Assembly (NCBI GenBank): GCA_022385805.1 | Contig: MU277717.1 | Span: 124,001 to 188,000, forward strand | Source of the DNA: Pilatotrama ljubarskyi | Taxonomy: Eukaryota > Basidiomycota > Agaricomycetes > Polyporales > Polyporaceae | Direction: 5' to 3' | DNA length: 64,000 bases | Shown: piece by piece, positions 1 through 10,932 of the stretch | How positions within the stretch are numbered: position 1 is the stretch's first letter | Layout: every line of letters starts with the position of its first letter | Translations under genes and position numbers: made by a program | Notes under the pieces: model-generated | Told to the model about the DNA's origin: nothing | The model's input: the letters and a program-made list of their open reading frames with translations, nothing else | Databases searched by the model: none

Positions 1-1397
1 GGGGGCTCCCAAGGCAGTGCAGACCTTGACGCTCGTGAGCGGAGGTTGCCATCGTGCTTTCACCCCTCAAGTTCAGGCGCTTGAGAACATCCGTGATTTT
101 ATCCTGAACGACTTGTCACGGGGAGGCGCTGCTCGGGACAAGGTGGATGGGAAGATACGTCTTAGGCGTCGTGTGTTCGAACGTGTAAGTCATATCACAC
201 AGTACTGCGTATCATACATTCACAAGCACACGAGCAGGTGCGCCATGGAGAGGATCCTGGCACCACCGTACGAGTTCCCGTGGCAGAGGACCCCCTCGGT
301 CGAGCAAAAAAAGTCGAGGGCTTGTGGGCCATACGTCACCATATCGAAGCTGGAGTTCAACAGGCCGACGGACGAGTGACACGCGATACCGCGAGGGTTA
401 TTCGACCGGGCGATTTCGTGGACGTTGCCGTCACTCTCCAAGCAATCTCGATGCGGGTCTCGAAAGGACGCCGCTGCGTCGAAGTGATGTTCGTCCCACA
501 AACAATATTACGCCTTGTTCCTTCGGACCACTCTGTGGTGAGTGCCGTTCTGCCTGTGGTGTGAATATGACAGGAACATGGTCATTACAGCTGCTTCTTC
601 GAGAGATCGAGAACGAGGAGAACGCTCAACAGCCAGTGACTGAGATAGTCGTAGGGAAGCTAGACGTAGGCTTCTCGTTCGAGGGCGATGTAGAGCAAAT
701 GAAGGAGTAGTCGAGGAGGAAATCATTGTATTGTATGATTACAATGCTGATTGAAGCCTGAGATGCGTGGTTCAGTGCGAGGAGGAAGGGATCGCCCAAT
801 CCGTGTGCAGTGCGATGCCAAGTTCACGTGACAGGGGCAGTTTTGGCATGTTTGGCAGGAGCCTCTGAGTGAAGCTCTCGACGAGCAAGCACTCGCGCTA
901 CACACATTTGCTTTTGGGCTTCCCTTCTCCTCGGCGACCTCTACATGCGCTGTGCACACTGAACCGAGCATGTCTACCAATCTGTCTTACTATGGCGACC
1001 TCTGTGGCAACCACCCGTGCTCTATCTTCACCCGTACACCAGGTTGCACCTATGTCGAGCACACCACCTCCAAAACCATCCCTGCGTCCACGGCGTAGGT
1101 GATTGATATTGGGTCAGAAATCCCTATTACGAGCGTGGAACCGCACGGCATAGTGAGTAATGCATCAATTGTAGGATGAGCAGTTACGGTCCTTCGCGGC
1201 TGGCGAGCGCGCCTCGCATAACTTCATAACTTGCCTCTGGCGGGCATGCGAGGCTGAAGGGCATATGTCTGTGTGGGCCCCTGTTGATGTCCGCACTCGG
1301 CTGTGTGCTCCAGGGCATTGGCCCGCATGTGAGCAACGCTTGTGGTCGGTGTTGTTGTCAGGAAGGTTCCATATCACTCGTCGTCAGTGGTGCCGCA
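1..1397. other. Left flank of the Helitron, no confident gene
   Basis: This stretch holds open frames on the plus strand up to about position 564. One of them (238-564) ends in a run of alternating hydrophobic residues that could be the tail of a real protein, but there is no family I recognise and no start inside the window. It may be a truncated gene, or sequence carried by the adjacent transposon. From about 600 to 1397 I see only short frames. I could not locate the 3' terminus of the Helitron here: no CTRR end (YYAG on the plus strand) with a convincing hairpin stood out. Confidence 0.3.
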
Positions 1398-4300
1398 TCA
1401 CGTATGGGATGGCAGGTAGATGTAATGACATGCTTGGCGCCCTTCAGCGGTGGTCATGAGTAGCCCATCTGTGTGCGATAGCGAACGTTCCCGTACACAA
1501 TTAGCAGTACTGGCGGCACCGTCATGGTACCACACACTCCTGCTGCGGTCGATAAAGCGTGCTGTAAAATGGTTTGAGCCATGATAGATGACGCCCCCGA
1601 GACGCATGAGATGTGGATGCCCGGCGACAATGATTGGCAGTTCAGTAACTGGAGTCACAGATCCAGAGGCGGCATCTATGACGATGAGCGGTGGCAGAGA
1701 GAAGATCATAGTACATATGGCTGTGTCCTTACGACAAGAACTGCATGGACGGGTGAAGCACCCATCGAGGAGGGCCGTGACATATTCAGAAGCAGATATT
1801 GATGTTCTACCTTCGTAAAAAGCAGACCAGCAAGTGTAAGGGATGCTCCACACATAGGAAGAACATGCATCGATAGCTACGTCTGTAGTAGTGTTGCAGC
1901 TCCGGCAAATGCATCTGCTGGTGGCGAAGGGCACTGTGGATAAGAAAAGGACACTGAGGACGTCTGCGACTGCCGTCACAGCCTGACCATATCGTGGGAA
2001 ACGGACCGGTGCAGCAGCATATAAGATGTCACGAAACTGCTCGCGGAAGGCGACTAACTGCACGTCAGGAGCAGAAAACGTAGCGAATGTCGAGCGTACG
2101 AAAGTCATAATTTCATTTCCAGGTGCGAGGGTAAGAAACCAGTCAGAAGAGTTGTCGTGGAACAGATTCCATAGAATGGTGAGAGCAGAATCATAAGCAC
2201 AACTCCAGTTGACCGAATCCCAAGGGAGACCCACAAGCAACGTACACGTCACAGCCGGTACGAGCTTCGCGACTTGTGGGAGACGATCAGCGTCATATGC
2301 CAGTGTATCAGGCATTGAAAGTGCATTGCGCCTCTTTTTCTGACTCAACGGCGCGGAGGTTGTCCATTCCTCCTCTCGGCGACGTTTGGTGGTGAGGGGC
2401 TTTTGATTTGACCCTTTCAGGGTGGGCACGAATTCCGACATAGGGTCAATATGTTCAGTATCGAACTCGGGGGAAAGGTCCTGTGCCTGTTCCTTGTCCC
2501 AGCGTAGCGCTGCAGGTACGCTGTCTGGAATGAAGTGCATGCCTTTCCATGCCTGGAAGGCTGCAATAAGACATGCCCTGGACAAGCCCTGCACATGTGA
2601 CGGTAACTTGCCTGTCTGCCGCAACACGGTTATGAAATCCAACAGTTCCAGTTCACGATATTCACGCCTCAATTCTCTCGACGCTCCACCACGGATTTTC
2701 GCAGTGTTGAAAGATCCGAGGAGAAGAGTGTTCCTCAGCGACGAGCTTCTCGACAGTGCCGTATATAGTGCTTGGTGATTTCGGCAGTGCGTGAGATGCA
2801 ATAGGTTGTATAGCCTTGTTCGTCCCTGGCTACAATAGTCCGTCATCGCGAAGTTGGGGAGAATCATCACTTGTTCTCGCGACACTGTGACTTGTATGTC
2901 GTTAATAGGTAGCGTACATGTAATTGTCTTATGAGAACGAGTAAGAGGGACAACGTTCTTCGGGAGTCCAGATATATACACATCGCGAGGAGGGCTCGTC
3001 AGGCGCACATACAGAGTGTCCAGTATGTCGTGAGTGCCTGCCACATGAGAATCCCAGGACTCCACGACGGCCTCAGCGCCATTAGTGGCACATAACTCGG
3101 TAGCTTCGTTGTACTTTAGCAGGATAGGCATTCCTTCGCATAGTGACAGGACACCTGCCTGGTTCCCGGTAATGGCAGGTGGGAGCTCCCACAGTGCATT
3201 CTGAATTTCTGCACATATATGGTCAGACGTTCTGGTAGGGTCTACTGTGGAATGATATGCCCGTTGGGCTCGCCGCACGGATGAGAAATCTTTAGTAGCT
3301 GCCCATCTGTCCACTGAATGGAAGTGGTACAGTCTCTGACGATTCAACTGCGCGAACTCTTTGACCCGGACAGCATTAATAGCATCTCGGTGAGCATTCC
3401 AAGCTGTTATGATAGACACGTCACGGAACTCTTTCGGAAGCTGACCGCGATTTTCAGGTGTGGGCCGCCATACCCGGGACAAGATCAACTTCTCATCTTC
3501 TTTGGTGCACTGACAGTATCTCATATTTTCTAACGCTGCTCGGAAGAGAACATCCTCCCCCGACATACCACGCTGGCGCATGTTCTGCCTCAAAATCACG
3601 ACCGTGGTAAATTCATGCCAGAGCGCCTTGCCGAATGCGCACCGCTGGGCATACTTGGTGGAGGAGTTGCCGACCCTATACCCATACAGAGACGATCCCC
3701 CAGAGGCTGGAGGTAATTGTGCAAAATCCCCTGCAAGTACCACACTCTTGCCACCGAAGGTGAAGCCGCTCTCGCTGCAAGCTTTTGTTAACTGCGAGCC
3801 AATGCGCCACAAGTCGAAGCAAGAGACCATTGATATCTCATCAAAGAACACGAGATCAACGCCTACAAGGCGCTTGCGCAGTTTCTCGCTAGCATTCAAG
3901 TCGCGGTACTTAGCCTCCGTCGAAACAAGAATACCAAGAGCAGAGTGGTAAGTCGACCCGCCTATAAGTGCTGCACTGCTTCCTGTAGGACCGAGTATAA
4001 GCAGCCTACCGCTCTCATCTCGAGCATCGAGGTAGGAGACAAGGGATAGCAGTACGCGCGATTTACCGGTACCAGCCATTCCTCCGAGGTGCATCTTTAG
4101 CGGCCGCCTAACGTGATGATGTAGGTGTGTGGCCGTAATCGTGAATGCACGCTGTTGTTCATCATTCAAACCAAATTTTGTAATAGTCGAGTGCACCAAC
4201 AGGATGGGATCATCCTGCAGTGGGCGGGGAACAGAGGCATGCATAGGATAGAACACGTCTAGCTGATCGATCGTCACGACGGCAACTATAGGCTCCGAAT

Positions 4301-7300
4301 GTAGCCCCCCGGATGACGAAGCCGAGGGGCTTGCATGGGTGCGTACGGAGCTCAGACCTTTGACCGCCTGTGCACGAGCCTCCATGAGGATTATTTTCCA
4401 CTGCTGTGGCGAGTGCATGGGATAGTTCTTGCGGACATGCAGAACATCTTCAAAGTGCAGGTCTACATCGAGCAAGCAGGGAAGGAGAGAGCGCATAGTT
4501 TCCATCTCTTTCCGATTCTTAGCCGTTTTTTTACCGACGGCACCGTCAAGTAAAAGATCGACAAGAGACTGCTCAGTATATTCCCATTCGTCATCTATAT
4601 GCATGTTACTGATCGACTCAATATATCCATTCCCTGATGCTCCGACTGCAAGCCCCGATTCTTCACCGAGTGCCCTTCTCTGTGCCGAGTAATCATCGCG
4701 TGCATCGCGGCATTCGTAAAGTACCCCCATGTTCTTCATGACTCGCAAATGCTCTTCGCCGAAAGCGGCCAATTCAAATGACTCGGACCAGGTATGTGAT
4801 CTTCCTAACAAGTCCTGTCCTGTCCTCCATCCACTTGGACAGAAGAACACTAGCATCGTTTGGCAATAAGTTTCTCGGTCACCCTTGTCCGCGCGAGGTA
4901 AACCGCGACCAACAAAATTTAAGATGTATCCATCTTTTGGGGACCGCACGAACACACCATGAGTATCACGATGGGGATGACCACGCAAGAACCGATGAGC
5001 AGATGGGACCCCTTCCGCAGATCTCTGTGCACGCGGTCCTTCACTGTCGGAGCTGGCGTCCTCTCCAGACGACTCCTCATCAGATTGTTCACAAGGACAG
5101 GGAAGAAAATCCTCCTTCTCCGTCAACTTGCGCACGTCCGTAAGCCGCAAAAAATCGTAAAGACTCCATCGCGCAAAATATCGAGGACGGAGGACGTAGT
5201 CATTGACCTTGTTAAGCATCACTATGCCTTCCGCCGAGTGACCTAGTACAACGCGTTCTGTATCTCCACACGTGGTCACGGTTGCCTTTGAAGCAGTAGT
5301 AGGCCCGGTTTCTAGTGCGTGCTGCACGTATGCGTACCAGTAGAATACTTTAAACTTTTCATTTGTGTAATGGTCAGGGTGGCCCAGAAGCGCGGCACAA
5401 ACAGCTGGACCGCCCATTTCTGACGCGGCAGACAAAGCGTTCACAATCTTGACTATCACAGAACGAGCGACACGGTCTCTCTCAGTTCCCGCGTCTCTCA
5501 AGGACTCTGTATTTTTATCTAAAACGGAGCGCACGATTTCAAAGAAGGTGTGAGTGGAAACACTGCTTTTTGTGATGTAGTCGCAGACATATGCAACCAC
5601 CGCTTTCACTTGGGTGCCCGACAAGAGGCACGTAACATCAGTGTTGCACCTAAGCACATATGAAAGGACCGGGTTGTAAGTGTTCAGCCACTGCTCCTTC
5701 TTCCTGAAACGAATAGCACCACTTGCTCTGTCTACCTGTGTCTCCTCGTAAACCTCTCGAGGGAAACGAGCTCTACAGTAACCGGGATCTCCCCGCCAGC
5801 AACCTTTGCCATGCGAGGGATCATGTCTATTGGAAGAAAACACAATCTGATCTGTTTCACTCGCAAAGTGCGAGTACCATGCCGACAGGTCTATGCTGGT
5901 GCTCTCCTCGCTGGAGGGCGGGGAAGGTCGCGTGGTAGCGGGATCGCGGATGGATTGCTTCAAGCGTCTATTCAGTCTTGTCTTCCCATCCGGCAAGTGC
6001 TGGAGATATTCTTCCTCGAGCTCCAGTGCAAGCTCCCCCCCTGTGGCCGTAAGAAAGTCTCCGTCATGACAATCCTCCAGCCAAGCGATAACCTTTTCCT
6101 CGAAAGCAGGATCGGCAAGTAGTCGGTCGCGTACATCCTGCGGTGACAGTGCCCCGGATATCCAAATAAGTGTATGAAGGTGAAGTGTCAATCTGCCTTG
6201 TGCTTCCACAGTCCCGTAGTATGCGTCTGTCTTGCCGAAAAGCCCGTCACCGTTGCGTCCATACCGCAGAATGCAAGTGATGAAGAGATTCACAGTTTTG
6301 TGAAAGAAACGAGCAGCACCCACAGGATTACTAGCGATCGCCCGAAGGCGATCATCCGACGACGGCAGCAGAGGTTGGTGCGAGAGTAGATTGATCTGTT
6401 CACCACAGTAATAGAGACACAGCGGATTCTTGTAATCTGCGGGTGCAAACGTCACGAAAAGTGACGGTACGCCCTTGGCATATATAAGAGACCGGATCTC
6501 ATTGCGCTGATACTTGCGCGCGGTGTTCGACCCTTCTACATGGCCTGCAACATGGTCAACTAAAGTTACTAGTTCAAAACAGGCCTTCTCGCCATCGTTC
6601 TCAGCGTGGACGTATCCCGTACAAGAGCTGCGCTCTATTAGTGCATCCAAAGATGCGCGATCCAGGTGGAGGAGACGATCCGCTACGTGACTGAAATTTT
6701 TCCGGTTAGTCAACAAGTACCCACCTCTGGAACTGGCGCGGATTTGTTCCTGGTTGAACACAATGAACGCGAAGCAACGATCGAGTTGAAAACGGCGATC
6801 TCCATACATCAGATTCTCCCGGATGTGCACTTTACGATCAAGCCGGATTCCGATGTCTTCGTTCTCGAAACCGCCTCGGCCGTAAGGATACAGCCACGGA
6901 AACATGCCCGGATAAAGATTCGAATTGTGATAGATTGACTCCGGCTGTGGAGTATGGCCATATGCCAGCGCCGGATTGCCACCGTCGAAGTGACGAATCG
7001 CAAGAGCTACCTTCGCGTCGTATGTCATGCGCGCAAGATCAGGCACACTCAGCCCGTGTACAATAAAAGGCGCGTCACCACTGGAAACAAACCGATCAGA
7101 CGTTGTCTCGTACACAGGCAAAGACTGCGCGTCAGATCCGGATTGAGTCGGGCGGAATACCACACCGACCGGAGGCGCATCCTCTGGGTAGGACTCCAAG
7201 TTTGCAGTCGAGATCTCTACATCGAAGTAGAGACGATGATTGAGTTTCAGCCATTTCAAGGCGTCCATAACTTTCCGATGGCGCACGAAAAATGGAGTGC

Positions 7301-8276
7301 GCCGTACATCTTCATTTGATGGTCTCGCGGACCCCACAAATAAAATGGCGAGACATTCCTCCATATCACCACGAGGCGGAGGCAAGATATTATATACACG
7401 ATCGACAGGTTGCCCGAAAACCACCACGTTCGCGGCCAAATATCTTTGTCCAGATCTCGCCACCTGTGCTACGCAGAAACTGTGGCGACACTTTGCGATC
7501 ATCAACTGTTCTACATAAGACAAACCCAGTAACACCCCAGGCGTCGTCCCCACCCATCGACCGTTCGCGAGCGATCGCGCAGGTGTACGATGTCTCAGCA
7601 GACACGAATGACACGTGTTACAGAATGACATTTCGCTCGACCCAGGCATTTTCCGCACACCTCCCTCGAACAGCACAGGGCCTTCCAGATCAGAGACTTC
7701 CTCGTGTAACGAGAAACGCTCTCGACACGCTACTCCAGGCCGGACGAGAGGGCTCAAATCGATGGCATCACTACATACCTTTACCAACGTCGAACCCAGC
7801 GTGAGCGAACCGCACGCGGCGCAGGGAGATTCATGGATTTTATCTGCACTGGAACGGTTACACCAATCAGAAACAATCGCCGCCTTGGATAGCAGAGACA
7901 GAGGTTCGGGAGGAAAAGTGACTGTCTTCTCAGCTACGCTCGCAGACGCAGGCGAACACGCCAAGCAAAAGACGTACACGACGGACGAACAAGCAGGACC
8001 ACACGTATGAGACAGTAGGACTTCTACCAATGACGCCCGGGTACTGATAGCCCGGGAGCGACGAACCCCATGAACACTGGCCAACTCACGAAGTTGGCGA
8101 TAGTTCATATAGGGTATGAGCACAACGACACGCATACACACTCCCACAGATGATGGACCGAGATTCGGGGGCGGCGACTGATGCATAGAGTGGAAATGGT
8201 AGAATTTTCCAGGGCAGATAGACTCACCGAACACACCCCAGGATCCATCGAAGACGGACGAGGGCAATAGGGGCAA
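1398..8276 (-). mobile_element. Autonomous Helitron-like rolling-circle transposon (coding part)
   Basis: The coordinates mark only the coding part, because the termini could not be found. Helitrons transpose by a rolling-circle or peel-and-paste mechanism using a HUH nuclease fused to a PIF1-family helicase. Both modules are present in one uninterrupted reading frame with catalytic motifs intact, so this looks like a potentially autonomous copy and not a relic. The expected boundaries (a TC start on the high-coordinate side, and a CTRR end with an upstream hairpin on the low-coordinate side, inserted between A and T) could lie anywhere in 1-1397 and 8277-8969. Confidence 0.8.
1398..8276 (-). 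CDS. Helitron Rep-helicase polyprotein with C-terminal cysteine-protease-like domain
   Basis: A single 2292-residue frame without introns. A SAP-like segment (YRQLRELASVHGV) occurs near residue 60. A DUF6570-type region with a CNTCHSC cluster starts near residue 219. The Helitron-like N domain runs from about 440, and the HUH motif HLHTLIW lies near 697. The paired tyrosines YVCDYITK sit near 894. The PIF1-like helicase has Walker A GMAGTGKS near 1398, Walker B FFDEIS near 1473, QNMRQRG near 1562 and YTALSRSSS near 1837. After it comes a domain with NWSCAYDS near 2021 and NHFTARFID...WYHDG near 2233, which resembles the Cys and His boxes of ubiquitin-specific or UCH-like peptidases. Known from the families: Rep nicks and religates single strands and the helicase unwinds. 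The role of the protease-like tail is inference. The start could also be an internal Met. Confidence 0.88.
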   Translation of the reverse strand: MPLLPSSVFDGSWGVFGESICPGKFYHFHSMHQSPPPNLGPSSVGVCMRVVVLIPYMNYRQLRELASVHGVRRSRAISTRASLVEVLLSHTCGPACSSVVYVFCLACSPASASVAEKTVTFPPEPLSLLSKAAIVSDWCNRSSADKIHESPCAACGSLTLGSTLVKVCSDAIDLSPLVRPGVACRERFSLHEEVSDLEGPVLFEGGVRKMPGSSEMSFCNTCHSCLLRHRTPARSLANGRWVGTTPGVLLGLSYVEQLMIAKCRHSFCVAQVARSGQRYLAANVVVFGQPVDRVYNILPPPRGDMEECLAILFVGSARPSNEDVRRTPFFVRHRKVMDALKWLKLNHRLYFDVEISTANLESYPEDAPPVGVVFRPTQSGSDAQSLPVYETTSDRFVSSGDAPFIVHGLSVPDLARMTYDAKVALAIRHFDGGNPALAYGHTPQPESIYHNSNLYPGMFPWLYPYGRGGFENEDIGIRLDRKVHIRENLMYGDRRFQLDRCFAFIVFNQEQIRASSRGGYLLTNRKNFSHVADRLLHLDRASLDALIERSSCTGYVHAENDGEKACFELVTLVDHVAGHVEGSNTARKYQRNEIRSLIYAKGVPSLFVTFAPADYKNPLCLYYCGEQINLLSHQPLLPSSDDRLRAIASNPVGAARFFHKTVNLFITCILRYGRNGDGLFGKTDAYYGTVEAQGRLTLHLHTLIWISGALSPQDVRDRLLADPAFEEKVIAWLEDCHDGDFLTATGGELALELEEEYLQHLPDGKTRLNRRLKQSIRDPATTRPSPPSSEESTSIDLSAWYSHFASETDQIVFSSNRHDPSHGKGCWRGDPGYCRARFPREVYEETQVDRASGAIRFRKKEQWLNTYNPVLSYVLRCNTDVTCLLSGTQVKAVVAYVCDYITKSSVSTHTFFEIVRSVLDKNTESLRDAGTERDRVARSVIVKIVNALSAASEMGGPAVCAALLGHPDHYTNEKFKVFYWYAYVQHALETGPTTASKATVTTCGDTERVVLGHSAEGIVMLNKVNDYVLRPRYFARWSLYDFLRLTDVRKLTEKEDFLPCPCEQSDEESSGEDASSDSEGPRAQRSAEGVPSAHRFLRGHPHRDTHGVFVRSPKDGYILNFVGRGLPRADKGDRETYCQTMLVFFCPSGWRTGQDLLGRSHTWSESFELAAFGEEHLRVMKNMGVLYECRDARDDYSAQRRALGEESGLAVGASGNGYIESISNMHIDDEWEYTEQSLVDLLLDGAVGKKTAKNRKEMETMRSLLPCLLDVDLHFEDVLHVRKNYPMHSPQQWKIILMEARAQAVKGLSSVRTHASPSASSSGGLHSEPIVAVVTIDQLDVFYPMHASVPRPLQDDPILLVHSTITKFGLNDEQQRAFTITATHLHHHVRRPLKMHLGGMAGTGKSRVLLSLVSYLDARDESGRLLILGPTGSSAALIGGSTYHSALGILVSTEAKYRDLNASEKLRKRLVGVDLVFFDEISMVSCFDLWRIGSQLTKACSESGFTFGGKSVVLAGDFAQLPPASGGSSLYGYRVGNSSTKYAQRCAFGKALWHEFTTVVILRQNMRQRGMSGEDVLFRAALENMRYCQCTKEDEKLILSRVWRPTPENRGQLPKEFRDVSIITAWNAHRDAINAVRVKEFAQLNRQRLYHFHSVDRWAATKDFSSVRRAQRAYHSTVDPTRTSDHICAEIQNALWELPPAITGNQAGVLSLCEGMPILLKYNEATELCATNGAEAVVESWDSHVAGTHDILDTLYVRLTSPPRDVYISGLPKNVVPLTRSHKTITCTLPINDIQVTVSREQVMILPNFAMTDYCSQGRTRLYNLLHLTHCRNHQALYTALSRSSSLRNTLLLGSFNTAKIRGGASRELRREYRELELLDFITVLRQTGKLPSHVQGLSRACLIAAFQAWKGMHFIPDSVPAALRWDKEQAQDLSPEFDTEHIDPMSEFVPTLKGSNQKPLTTKRRREEEWTTSAPLSQKKRRNALSMPDTLAYDADRLPQVAKLVPAVTCTLLVGLPWDSVNWSCAYDSALTILWNLFHDNSSDWFLTLAPGNEIMTFVRSTFATFSAPDVQLVAFREQFRDILYAAAPVRFPRYGQAVTAVADVLSVLFLSTVPFATSRCICRSCNTTTDVAIDACSSYVWSIPYTCWSAFYEGRTSISASEYVTALLDGCFTRPCSSCRKDTAICTMIFSLPPLIVIDAASGSVTPVTELPIIVAGHPHLMRLGGVIYHGSNHFTARFIDRSRSVWYHDGAASTANCVRERSLSHTDGLLMTTAEGRQACHYIYLPSHT

Positions 8277-8969
8277 ACGACACTGTTTACATCGCTCTGA
8301 GAGACGTCAGTACATGAGCACGATATGAACGGGAGTGCTCTCACCAAGCGCGGCTATAGTAGACGACATAGCGGGCAAGCTCGATGGGGAGGTCACGATG
8401 AAGCAGAGGGTGAGTAGCGCGCAGCGGAAACTGTTGTATAAAGTTCAACTCCGCCGATGACCTCCGCCAAGAGACGATAACGGGGAAACGCGGAGCGGCC
8501 AGGAAGAGACGGGTGAAGTAGGGTGGTACGCGACATCACGTGCGACAGCGAACAACTGGGAAGCTGATAACCGATTCCAGGTGGAATCGGAATTTTCCAA
8601 GCGATGTACATATCACAGTAGAAGGAGAAATTTGTTGTACTGTATAGTTTTTCGTGAACTTGAAGGTGGATCGGGGACACTGCTTTCATATTAGTAGCCT
8701 CTGAGGAGTATTGAAGGTGGCCGGGGTCCTGCCCCTTACCGCTATAGCGCAGCCACCGCGACTTGGCTCTCGACAACTTGTTCTGTGGCCACGAACGTGC
8801 GAGCCGGTCCTCCTCCTCCCTCCCTCTATATTTTTCTCTCGCTTTCTTCGTGATCTGGGCTCGGACGAGGAGGTTCATTGGTAGCAGCACAGACTTGCTG
8901 GACACTGCTTGCCACTGGACTCCGGACAAGCCTTGTGGACGTGACTTGACCGGACGTCCTTCGGCAACC
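8277..8969. other. Spacer between Helitron and GT61 gene
   Basis: A minus-strand frame of 230 codons (8393-9085) overlaps the GT61 first exon on the other strand and has no recognisable domain, so I treat it as a shadow. The stretch probably holds the Helitron 5' end and the promoter of the glycosyltransferase. A TATA-like CTATATTTTT lies near 8825, about 145 bases before the GT61 start. Confidence 0.35.
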
Positions 8970-10723
8970 ATGCCGCCTTTCACTCCGACAGCTAGGGAGC
9001 TCTCCTTGCTCACTGCACTGTTCATTGGCCTGCTATACTTCTCGGCAACTTTCCCAAGACACTCCGGTTCTGTGACGGACCTCATACGAACATCACCACA
9101 CGTTGTAGAGGATCAGCTCGATGTGCTGCCGCTTACGCTCGAGACGCAGTACACATTGCAGGCCTTGAATCCTCCTCTTAGCTGGGGACCGGGTCAAGTG
9201 CCTGAGACCAAAATTGTGGCCCATGTACCAGGTGGGTGTTCATCAGCATCACCTCCGTGTTCCAGCAGGAGTGGCAGGAGAAGAAGGGGACTGAATGGGA
9301 CGCTGAGCAGGCTGGACCATATTGGACAGACTGTACATCCTCAATGGCACAACATACATCGTTTCCAACTCTCCAGAGAATGTACCCGACCGACGTTTCA
9401 TGATATCGACTGCAGTCTTTATCGAGAACGGGCCAGAGGCGGAGGCGCGCCGCATACCGACCGACAAGGAAATGCGCATTATCTCCACAGACGAAGCGCG
9501 ACGCTTGTTTGGGTCAGAGGCGGAGCGGTTAGATGGTGTCACAGTGAGTACTGCCCCCGTACCTTGCCGGAGTGTTTTGCTGAGCAAATACTACAGTGGC
9601 TCGCGAATGACCCTAAACAATTGTACGTCTAGCTCTCCTTTTTCGTCAGACGCGTCCTCACTGCCCGAACAGCGTTACGCACTACTACCACTGGTCTGCC
9701 GAACTTTTCTTTGGTTTCTGGCGCACATACTCTTCACTGGACCCCTCCATTCCGCCCTCAGGAGAAACCTCTCTCCCTGCCCCGCGCCGCTTCGTCTTCC
9801 CTCACATCGACGCAGCGAATTGGCGCGACTACGCCGCCATGAACCAATGGGTGCTCCGCTCCGCCTTCCCCTCGATCTCGACAGAGTTCATGAACGATTG
9901 GAAGGAGCGCGCCGCGCTCGGCCGCGTCTTCGTGCTCGACCGCGTCGTGCTTGCGGACCGCGCGGCGGCCATGAACGGCGAGATGTTCCTGCGCACGCAA
10001 CGCACCGCTGCGAACGCCTTTTCCCTGCCCGGGAGCGTGAACTGGTGGACGACGATCCGGAACAACGTCGTCGGGTTCTCGACTCTCGATGAGAACGTGG
10101 GCGCGATGTCGGTCGGGGGTGTCCCTACCCGCCCGGTCATCACCTACATCTCCCGCCAAGGCTGGAACCGCCGCATGCTTATACAGGCGGATCACGAGCG
10201 GCTAGTTCAGGAGCTGTATAGGCTGCGCGACATTCACGGATACGAGGTGAACGTCGTCGAGATGGACAAGCTCACCAGAATCGAGCAGTTCCGCCTCGCT
10301 GCGCGCACGACTGTGAGTTCTCCGTTCGGGCTGCATGCGTGAGTAGCATAATGCTGACGCTGCTCTGCCAGATCATGATGGGCGTGCATGGAAACGGTTT
10401 GACCGCGTTGCTGTGGATGCGGCCGACGCCAAGATCGACAGTTATGGAGTTCTTCTACCCTGGCGGCTTCGCACACGACTACGAGTACACCACTCGCGCA
10501 CTTGGAATGGTGCACTATGGCTTCTGGGGTGACCGGTGTGTTGACTCAGACCTCTTGCGAACGTCGAGATGTTGATATTTTGCATAGGTATTTCACGCGT
10601 CCGGACGTTCCCCCTGTAGCCTACCCCGAGGGCTTCCAGGGTAACAGTATCCCGATCGACGGTGCGCTTGTGGCAGAGCTATGCCACGAGCGACTGACGC
10701 TGTCCGAAGAGGCGGATGATTAG
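8970..10723 (+). CDS. GT61-family glycosyltransferase (DUF563), type II membrane protein
   Basis: Exons 8970-9231, 9311-9543, 9597-9622, 9673-10312, 10372-10535 and 10588-10723 give 486 residues, all with GT-AG introns. An uncleaved signal anchor (LSLLTALFIGLLYFSATF) near residue 15 predicts a short cytosolic tail and a lumenal catalytic domain, probably in the Golgi. Family signatures are PGWTILDRLYILNGT, HYYHWSAELFFGFWRTY and GVHGNGLTALLWM, the last typical of GT61 (xylosyl-, arabinosyl- or O-GlcNAc-transferases). Donor and acceptor sugars cannot be read from sequence; in fungi a role in cell-wall glycan or protein O-glycan addition is likely. The third exon is only 26 nt; an alternative acceptor at 9585 would lengthen it by four codons. 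The gene converges on snurportin with about 209 bp between stop codons. Confidence 0.87.
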
Positions 10724-10932
10724 ACAAGGGGCCATTGGAGGCGCATACAGTAGAGCGAATGCGATGAGGTAGACGGTATCATATGGACAGTCGGTTTGGT
10801 AATGCACTCTGTAACTTATGTCACTACGCATCTCTGTCACTACGCATCTGGATCGCATCGCACGTCGTCGCTCTATTTCTCCTGCTAATGCTTCGTGTCT
10901 TCGTCGTTTGATGGGTAACGCGGCAACCATTC

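Noticed and set aside
656..674. Short hairpin GAAGC...GCTTC as a Helitron 3' end
   Set aside because: No CTRR follows at the expected distance; a 5-bp stem is too weak to support a boundary.
8393..9085. 230-codon minus-strand frame near the GT61 start
   Set aside because: It overlaps the GT61 exon on the opposite strand, is basic and low in complexity, and has no domain.
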